Assembly (NCBI RefSeq): GCF_013368755.1
Contig: NC_049564.1
Coordinates: forward strand, 5,092,001 to 5,156,000
Reading direction: 5' to 3'
Source: Talaromyces rugulosus
Taxonomy: Eukaryota; Ascomycota; Eurotiomycetes; Eurotiales; Trichocomaceae
Length of the DNA stretch: 64,000 nt
Shown here: piece by piece, positions 57,298 through 64,000 of the stretch
Layout: the number at the start of each line of letters is the position of its first letter
How positions within the stretch are numbered: the stretch's first letter is position 1
Notes under the pieces: generated by a model
Told to the model about the DNA's origin: nothing
The model's database searches: none
What the model saw: only the letters and a program-made list of their open reading frames with translations
Program-made: the position numbers and the translations under genes

Positions 57298-57924
57298 GGT
57301 TGCTGTTGATGGTGGTGGTGGTGGTGGGTGGGAGAAAGGCGATAAGATCAGAGTTGGAAGACGGCCGATGAAGAAGCCTGGGAAGAGGGCAAAGAGGATT
57401 AGCGACTCTGCTATTGCGAATTTCACGAAGAAAGAGGGCATATAAAAAAAAATTGTCGTGAGGTGGGAGGAGATGTCTAATTGACTTTACGTGGATGAAG
57501 TATGGTGGGGAACCATGTCCCGCTTCCGACGTCATTTTGTCTCCCGGCTTACTTAGCTTGTTTGAGGTTTGAAATGCCAATCGCATTTGTAGTATTGCTA
57601 ATTGCTAATAGCTAATAATACACTATTTGCTAGGGGGGAAAAAAAAGAATAGGCAAGGAAATCGGGATTCGTCTTGATAGCCAAATCCAACACATTCCTG
57701 CTGTTTTGAAGTGTAAACTCTCCAATAAACTCCCTTGAGAATGCCAAACGTGGATCGTGATTCGTACAGTGAAGTTTCCGGTCGTATTAGTTTTAAGAAG
57801 CAAGGATACCGCCTAGCTGAACTTGGTAATCGTGAAGAAAAAAAATCATGAAAAAAAAGGTTATGATTGACACCTGATACAAGAATTGATCAAATGCATG
57901 GCCAAGACTCTGAGAGATGGCGTG
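57298..57924. other. Intergenic region
   Basis: Leader and promoter of the YjbQ-family gene and 3' flank of the RA-PH gene. It is partly AT-rich; no gene is supported. Confidence 0.4.
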
Positions 57925-60312
57925 TTATGCTTGCCGCTCTATGTTTCGCAGTAGACTCCCCTCGGCAAATTGGCTCGTGGGCGTCAAGTCAAGTAGAGGA
58001 CGAGTAGCCTGGCGATGGCCGGTTGCGACTCCACGACCAACTCCCGTGCTGGCATGTACATGGCCAGTCTGAGCCAGGAGACCGTTCGGCATGAATGGAG
58101 AGTTGGATGAGTTTGAAAAATCGCGTTGCTGTGTACTCCTTACGGTATTACCCCGACGTGGAGCAATCGACGCAGCGGACGACTCGTTGGCGGTAGATGG
58201 CCGAGCCAGCTCTCGTTTCCATGTCGTTGCCGGTGGGATGTCAGGCACTCCGGGGATAGACTCGTATCCGGTAGCACCCTCCACAAGGGGCACACCTGCT
58301 TCGATTCTAACTCCATGGCCTTTTCGTGAGTGCTGAGGCGGCTCCTGATAGACGGGTGTCAAGTCGATGAGCGGTTTAGGCTTCTGACGAACAGAGCTTG
58401 ATCGAGAATGCGAGACTCCCTCAGGCTGGTGAGGCGCGCGCACAGCGTGATGGGTTGAAGAGTTGCTAAGAGCGTTCGAGGACTGGCTGGGAGGTGCTTG
58501 ATTCATGTTCATCAGGAGCCCGTGTGACATGAAGGGATCGTTGTTATTCGCTTCTCTAGCCTCACGCTCACGCTGCGCAGTCTGCCTCTGGCTGTATGTC
58601 CTGCCAAGAAGACTATCTGGTGAAAAAGTGGCATCATCATCGTGATCAGAAGAAGAGATGCTTAGAAGGTCAACTTTGGGCAGATTGGAAGGAAATGCAG
58701 AAGGAGGAGGTGCATTTTGTCGCGCTTTTTTGTTGCGTAGGAAAAGATCTCGCGTGTTGGCAGGTGGATTGGCAGACTCGATGCTGTGCTTGTCAGATCC
58801 TTTCCCATCAATGTCTGCATTCCGACCAAAATCCACCAGCGGCTTCGAGCCCAGCTGAAAGGGGAGTGAGTCGGTTGGTTGCTGGTGTCCATAATGGAGT
58901 GGATCCTGCAAGTCTGTTGGTAGCAAGCTGGTTTGGGTGTTCATTGATTCCTGGTACTTTTCATCCAGCTTCACGACATGCGCAAGGTACCAGCTGCGCC
59001 AGCCATGCACAGCGTCGTGCCAGCTTTCTGCTACGTTGGAATCGTTTGTCGCAAAAAAGTGTACAAAGTTTTCCGTAGAAATAAACATGGACGACTTCTG
59101 CTGGCTCTTGACGGCAAAGCAGATTTTTTTAGGAGGCTTCAACTTTTTCGAGAGCTGATGAGCGCTTGGCGTGTAGATGTCAAAGTCGGAAATGTGACAG
59201 ATGTTAGTGAAATCCTTGGCCTCTTTTGCATTTGCCTTTTTGGAAACCACAACCTGTCCATCAGAGCGCAGAGTGACGTAGCGTTTATCCCATTTTCCGG
59301 GCTTTGATGAATGGTAAAGATAAAGGGTGGCGTCAGCAGGCTGCCTTGATGGTGCAGCTTTCAACTCCAAATTTTTGTGCTGTGGAGACTCGCAAACGAC
59401 GAGCGAGTTTGCATCGTCGGTTGCCCACGAGTTCAGAACGTCGCGGATATGCTCGTAGCGCCGGAGGGGTCTTTCGAGGCCGAGCGAAGAGAAGGTTTCG
59501 AGCAGAATGGCAGTCTTGGGATCAATGCGCTCAGACAAGCATGCAACGGTGGAGTAGATCAGATCCTTGGCCCGGGTGGTCGGCGTCACAGGCAGATCGA
59601 AAGAAGTCGAGTTGTACCGGACCAAAACCCTTCGTTCGCCAGCAGCATTGACAGCCGACAGAGGAGCATCGATGCCGGGGACAATGCCTTTTCCATTGGG
59701 CTCGATGCTGCCCTTTTTGACGTCTGGGGCTCGCAAGGGGTCGGCGGAGGTCTTTTGGCGCGACAAGCCCAGCTTCTCTTTCCACGAGGCGCGTCGTTGG
59801 TGGTGATGGCTGCTCTCCGGCTTCAGCAGGTAATCGCGAGATGCAGCAGGCGCACGTGCAGCTGCCGGCTGGGGTCCTTCCGCCATGGTCAGCGTGCGCA
59901 TGGCCTCCTCCCGCAGTCGCGCCTTCTCGGCCTCGGACAGTTCTTCTTCTTCTTCTTCCACCTCCTCTTTGCTCTCGGTGCCTCTGGAGCTTGTCTCGTG
60001 GCTCTTCATGCTGCTGCCAACAGCGCCATGCCATGTCTTGTTGACAGGCGGCGGAATGTGGTGGTTTAACGCGGGCATGGCTGGCAGCGCAGGGCTGTCT
60101 ACAGCAGCAGTGCCCGTTGCTGCGGTTCTGGGTCGGCGGTATCGCGACATGCTGCGTGCAATTGTGTCACTCTTGGGCTTCGCAGTCGTCTCTGGACAGG
60201 CGCCCCCTTGAGCGTGGAGCTGTTTCTCGGCAGCAGCAGCGCGACGGACGGATTTGTAGCGAGAGAACTTGGGAGTGTTCCTCACCGGGTCATTTGGTGG
60301 TTGGGTGTCCAT
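57925..60312 (-). CDS. RA and PH domain adaptor protein
   Basis: A single exon of 795 residues. An acidic helical segment (EVEEEEEELSEAEKARLREE) lies at 117-136. Residues about 226-310 form a Ras-association/ubiquitin-like domain (RRVLVRYNSTSFDLPVTP, then ILLETFSSLGLERPLRRYE). Residues about 326-446 form a PH domain (ATLYLYHSSKPGKWDKRYV to ESWHDAVHGWRSWYLAHV) that should bind phosphoinositides. The C-terminal half is Ser/Pro/Asn-rich, with two copies of a PLIDLTP/PLLDLTP motif. The order RA-PH matches Grb7/MRL-like adaptors and fungal homologues that link small GTPases to polarity and growth at the membrane. The exact partner is not predictable. Confidence 0.88.
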   Translation of the reverse strand: MDTQPPNDPVRNTPKFSRYKSVRRAAAAEKQLHAQGGACPETTAKPKSDTIARSMSRYRRPRTAATGTAAVDSPALPAMPALNHHIPPPVNKTWHGAVGSSMKSHETSSRGTESKEEVEEEEEELSEAEKARLREEAMRTLTMAEGPQPAAARAPAASRDYLLKPESSHHHQRRASWKEKLGLSRQKTSADPLRAPDVKKGSIEPNGKGIVPGIDAPLSAVNAAGERRVLVRYNSTSFDLPVTPTTRAKDLIYSTVACLSERIDPKTAILLETFSSLGLERPLRRYEHIRDVLNSWATDDANSLVVCESPQHKNLELKAAPSRQPADATLYLYHSSKPGKWDKRYVTLRSDGQVVVSKKANAKEAKDFTNICHISDFDIYTPSAHQLSKKLKPPKKICFAVKSQQKSSMFISTENFVHFFATNDSNVAESWHDAVHGWRSWYLAHVVKLDEKYQESMNTQTSLLPTDLQDPLHYGHQQPTDSLPFQLGSKPLVDFGRNADIDGKGSDKHSIESANPPANTRDLFLRNKKARQNAPPPSAFPSNLPKVDLLSISSSDHDDDATFSPDSLLGRTYSQRQTAQREREAREANNNDPFMSHGLLMNMNQAPPSQSSNALSNSSTHHAVRAPHQPEGVSHSRSSSVRQKPKPLIDLTPVYQEPPQHSRKGHGVRIEAGVPLVEGATGYESIPGVPDIPPATTWKRELARPSTANESSAASIAPRRGNTVRSTQQRDFSNSSNSPFMPNGLLAQTGHVHASTGVGRGVATGHRQATRPLLDLTPTSQFAEGSLLRNIERQA

Positions 60313-61942
60313 GATGGGATGATTCGTGTATTGTGGCGTGCTAGATTGCGTATGTGAGCTCCAAATCGTGCCTCTGTGCTGAAATTATGCTGCAGGATCG
60401 TGGATGTGAAAAAGATGTGCGGCAGTTGTGTAGGTGACACTTTTTATGCCTCGCTAGCACAACAAGCCACGCCCCTCAAATGAGTCAAACAAAGCCTCAG
60501 ACGACAGGACAATGAATAGACTATGAGCTTGTGAGATGAGGTGAGACTACCGTCCAGATGACCCAGTCTTGGAGAGCAACACTGCTCTGCTTGTGAACAC
60601 TGCTAATGGGTAGTGTTTCTTTTATTTTGTGAAGATATTGATGCAGATGCCACGATGCGCCTATCTGACCCCATCCCTATCAGCATTGTGGAAAGAATGT
60701 TTGATGCACGATGACACAAAGAAAGGCATACTTACTAGGATAGCATTCCCTCACCCTAGCCATCACCATGCCAGTTGAAAAGACCAGGGCACAGAGCGCC
60801 TCCTGTAATCGACGTTCACGTTGAGTGGGAGAGCAGAAGCATCCTTTTTTTTTTTTTTCCTTGTTATGGTTTCTTGCTTGCGACAGCGGGCTTGGCTCGA
60901 GAGGGGGCAATTTAAAAAACGAGGGCTAGTGCTGCAAAAGCGTCCCACCGGCCAATCGCCTTGCCCTTCCGGGTCTTTTGCTGCAAACAGGAACAACTTG
61001 CTGGCCTAGTCTATCACTTTGCGCCCTGTCTGATTGCCCGATTGTCTTCTTCTACATGCTTTTAGTCTCTTTACACTACCGGATCGACGCTTGCTTTTTT
61101 CTCCAGCCTTGAATCAGCCGCGCTAGGCTCGCCCTCCTCCACTGGTGGTGGGTCGTGTGCCTGACCCAACTCTGAGAACGGAGCATTTGCATCGAACAAA
61201 CGGTTCATACACACTGAGAACGGAGGACTCGTCTGGTGCGACATGAAAAATCTACGACGTACAGGTCGGGGGCAGCCTGGAGTGTTACCACAGGTTTCAC
61301 AAGACCGTTGGCGTTGGCTGTGACTGGCCATGGAAGAAAACCTGAAAGTCCAACACGAGTTTTTCCTCCCTCCTATTTGCGAATTGCATGCTTAGCCAGT
61401 GCGCCAAGCTGGATATAATGCAGCGCTCCCCGCATTAGTCTATGTTTAGCTTGAGCCTGTTTGTACCTGATCATCCACGATCTGCATCGGTGGATCAATG
61501 TCTTACACATCAGCGCTTTTGCTTGTATCGCAATCGGATTGAGCTCACATTGTCTTTTCTCGTTTTGTTAGCCGTGAGAATACCGGTTTAGACCACTTGC
61601 TACCGCGTATATTACCGCATGCTGCAAATACGACTTGTACAACGATTAGCGCCCTGTCACACGGTTTGTGGCTTTTGAATCGAACCGACCGATCGTTCTA
61701 GACTCCTAATACGGGTCTTCATTGTTCAGTGTCCACTAACTAGTCAATGCGGCCTGTGAGTGGGTAGATCGGAGTATTTTCTATTTTGTCTGACTCGATC
61801 TTCATTAGACCAGTCATGGTTTGATCTGTTTGCAAACTTGGGATAATTAGAGCTCAATAATAAATTTGACTTCTATATTCCAATGCTCAACTTTTAGTCC
61901 GACTATTACAAACAGATGATATGTAGCCATCTACTATACAGC
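60313..61942. other. Intergenic region
   Basis: Promoter of the RA-PH gene on the left, then 3' flank of the reductase on the right. A T-run lies at 60846-60859. The minus-strand 86-codon frame at 61071-61331 has a few cysteines but no recognisable domain; it is not supported. Confidence 0.4.
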
Positions 61943-63074
61943 CTATTTTTTCAGATAATATGACCTGAGTCGATCAGTCAGCCTTTATTTCGAGAAAAAA
62001 AAAGGGAATGGACGAAGAAACTAACCACCAGTCGTCAAACCGCACTGCCTTCACGTTAATGCCGGTTTCTTTCAGCACCTTTGTCGATAGCTGTGTGTTG
62101 TACGGCCTCTGGACGGCGGCGTTCGGGTCGTTCCCCTGTTTGTTCGCAATCATCCCCGGTATCTCCACGCCCAGGATCTTTGCGAATCGCTGCGCGATTT
62201 CATACTTGGTCATTCTCTCCTCGGCAGAAAAGTGAAGGATCTTGGGCAGCGACTGAAGATTCTTCTTATCCTTGATATACCGCACCGCGATATCGTTGCA
62301 CACTCGACCCACGTCTTGCGTGTTTGTCGGAAACCGCTGGGCCCAATCGTCCATCTTGAGACCTGCGTCGGCATTCTTGGTCTTTTCGACCGCGTCGAGG
62401 ATCGTGTTCACTGCGCTTTCACCGTTTGTCTCGCTTGGCCCGTATAGAACAGGCACTCGGAGCACGACGCCGAGGCCGCTCGTCTTGGTGACGTCTAGCA
62501 CGGCCACCTCGCCATCACGCTTCATCTGTCCGTAGATATTCGTGGGTTTTGGCTCAGCATCGGTTTCATAGGGTGCTTCACCCTCGACACCGGGGAATAC
62601 GTAGTCTGTTGAGATGTAGATGAGCAGGATGTCGCGAGACGAGGTGAGTTCTGCCAGGTATCGTGTTGCCTCAACATTGATTCGGCGGGCTTGTTCCGGA
62701 TTGTTTTCACAGGCATCAGGCTGGCGGTTTGCGGCACCTTTTTAGACATAAGATATTAGCAGTTTGGCTAAATAATAATTGCGAGCGCAGTAAGAGGAAG
62801 ACAAACAGTGTACAACAACCTGCGGCCTAGGAGAATTCCCAGTCAATTAGCCTCAATTAACACCAAAGTTTAATAAAACAAAACTATCTCACTTGGACTC
62901 GTCCAACAGCCTCTTGATCTCCTGCGGATCCTCCAAATTGATCTTGAGAACGGTGGGCGGTTTGGCGCGGTTGAAGCCCTGGCCGACAGTCAACCAGCCG
63001 GCCTGCTTGAATGCCTTTGTGACTTCGCGCCCCAGAAGGCCGGTAGCCCCGGTGATCAGAGCTGTATGAGACAT
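61943..63074 (-). CDS. NAD(P)-dependent reductase, MAT2B / RmlD-like
   Basis: Four exons (62893-63074, 62807-62826, 62026-62737, 61943-61964) keep phase and give 311 residues. The N-terminus is a Rossmann fold with ALITGATGLLGREVTKAF, then HCAANRQPDACENNPEQA, IYISTDYVFPG and the catalytic YGQMK (YxxxK). RmlD-type dTDP-4-dehydrorhamnose reductases and the regulatory beta subunit of methionine adenosyltransferase (MAT2B) share this layout. Fungal proteins of this type are usually annotated as MAT2B-like. Exon 2 is only 20 nt and the last exon adds WSYYLKK. If the last intron is retained, the alternative ending is at 61974. Confidence 0.87.
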
Positions 63075-63336
63075 TTTGTAGGCAGCTTGGATGAGAAGAA
63101 TTAAGAATTAGTAAAGTGAAGAAAAGTGCGTGCTGGATGCTGGATGCAAGCTGGAATTATTGCGTTGCCCCGCGGTGGGGACAAGCTCGATGCGGATGAC
63201 GTCTACAGTCGAACAAGCTCTTTATCCACTATACACCGGAGTGCGACTAGAGAATGAAGAGGAAAAGAAAGAAGTCTTTTTATTGGCAGTTATTTACAAC
63301 ATGGAGCAGTTATAGCAGGGTATACATCAATTGGGT
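63075..63336. other. Short intergenic region
   Basis: Promoter of the reductase next to the 3' end of the neighbouring gene. Nothing else is seen. Confidence 0.4.
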
Positions 63337-64000
63337 CTAGATATATTTGTACGGATTCATAATCCCGTTCTATACCATCATTAGCATCCGAAATACCATG
63401 CATAGTATAGTAGTAGTAGTGAGAATGGAGACTTACCGGGTCATAAAGATTCTTCAGCTGCTTCATCAGCTTGATATTGGTCTCGTTCTGGCTGTAGCCG
63501 ATAAACTCCTTCTTGGCAACTCCGAGTCCGTGCTCGGCACTGATGCTGCCATTGCGCTTTGCGATCCATTCGTATACCCACGGCTCAATGGCCTTTTCGA
63601 CCTCCTTGGTGTATTGTCGGACCGAAACGTTCAAATGCAGATTCGAGTCTCCCATATGACCGTATCCAACAACAGCACGGACGGGGAATGAGTCGTCGTC
63701 GCCCACGAGCCCTTTCTCAGTCAGACGGGCTTTGCAGTCGTCGACAAGCTGGTAGAGCTCAGGCAGGGGGATAGAAACGTCGTATTTGTAGGTTCCGCCG
63801 AGATGGCTGAGGGCTTCGGTGATGCCTTCACGCCACCGCCAGAGCGACTGCACTTGTGTTTCGTCTTGGGCAAGGACGCCGTCTGCAACAATGCCTTCGC
63901 CCAGGACGTGCTCGAGGAAGGTTTCCAGCTTGGCGATGTCATGCTCGGCATTGGATCCGCTGGTTTCGATGAGGCAGTAGAAAGGGTGCTCCCCTTCAAG
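63337..64000 (-). CDS. D-2-hydroxyglutarate dehydrogenase-like FAD oxidase, 3' part
   Basis: The gene runs in from beyond the right edge. The visible exons are 63437-64000 (and onward) and 63337-63369. They encode the C-terminal FAD-oxidase domain: [67 protein letters not shown] (metal-binding His), [18 protein letters not shown] and the terminal block [15 protein letters not shown]. This matches mitochondrial D-2-hydroxyglutarate/D-lactate dehydrogenases (yeast Dld2/Dld3, human D2HGDH), which oxidise D-2-hydroxyglutarate to 2-oxoglutarate. The FAD-binding N-terminus is outside the window. Confidence 0.92.

Noticed and set aside
59377..60069. 230-codon plus-strand frame opposite the RA-PH gene
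   Set aside because: Low-complexity antisense shadow of a gene with clear RA and PH domains.
1..64000. tRNA genes, CRISPR arrays or plasmid/phage features
   Set aside because: No B-box with matching cloverleaf, no regularly spaced identical repeats, and all recognised genes are eukaryotic with introns.

Overview
This is nuclear DNA of a filamentous ascomycete. Genes carry several short (about 50-80 bp) GT-AG introns, and the proteins recognised (U1-C, TVP23, TVP38, Zn2Cys6 regulators, a DUF3602 protein, an MPP6-like factor, NDUFS6) are of the type found in Eurotiomycetes. Something near Aspergillus, Penicillium or Talaromyces fits best, but species cannot be set from the sequence alone. There is no CRISPR array, no rRNA, and I saw no convincing tRNA. 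All exon boundaries were read by eye from splice consensus and reading phase, without transcript evidence.

Layout. 1-5.7 kb: largely non-genic, with a decayed NACHT-type NLR pseudogene (about 2250-3553). 5.7-11 kb: a TRP/FLC-type membrane protein, the U1 snRNP C protein and a small tautomerase. 11.2-13.9 kb: an anion:cation symporter-type MFS transporter in 17 exons. 13.9-16.3 kb: an AT-rich gene desert. 16.3-23.1 kb: a sugar transporter, an AnmK/levoglucosan-kinase-type anhydrosugar kinase and a Zn2Cys6 regulator, which look like a small catabolic cluster, with a MITE-like inverted-repeat element between kinase and regulator. 23.1-27.4 kb: a decay zone with two pseudogenes, a transition-rich duplicated fragment and an aminoglycoside-phosphotransferase-like gene. 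28.5-32.7 kb: a DUF3602 protein and a GNAT-ankyrin protein. 33.7-34.8 kb: a decayed gene with a tandem repeat of about 163 nt.

36.8-46.6 kb: two small secreted cysteine-rich proteins flanking an FAD-linked oxidoreductase, then a Myb/SANT-like coiled-coil protein and a Zn2Cys6 regulator whose zinc-cluster exon carries an apparent one-base insertion. 46.8-64 kb is a dense conserved block: TVP23, a CitE/HpcH-like lyase, a CUE/CCCH/Smr protein, TVP38, the MPP6-like factor, NDUFS6, a YjbQ/UPF0047 protein, an RA-PH protein, a MAT2B/RmlD-like reductase, and the 3' part of a D-2-hydroxyglutarate dehydrogenase running off the right edge.

The most interesting unit is the 16-23 kb cluster. A divergently transcribed sugar porter and a 439-residue anhydrosugar kinase share about 500 bp of promoter containing a CGG-N5-CCG palindrome of the kind Zn2Cys6 factors bind, and a Zn2Cys6 regulator follows directly. 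Import, phosphorylation and pathway-specific control of levoglucosan or a related anhydrosugar is the simplest reading. The decay zones show transition-type nonsense changes and a C-to-T/G-to-A bias in a duplicated fragment, consistent with repeat-induced point mutation.
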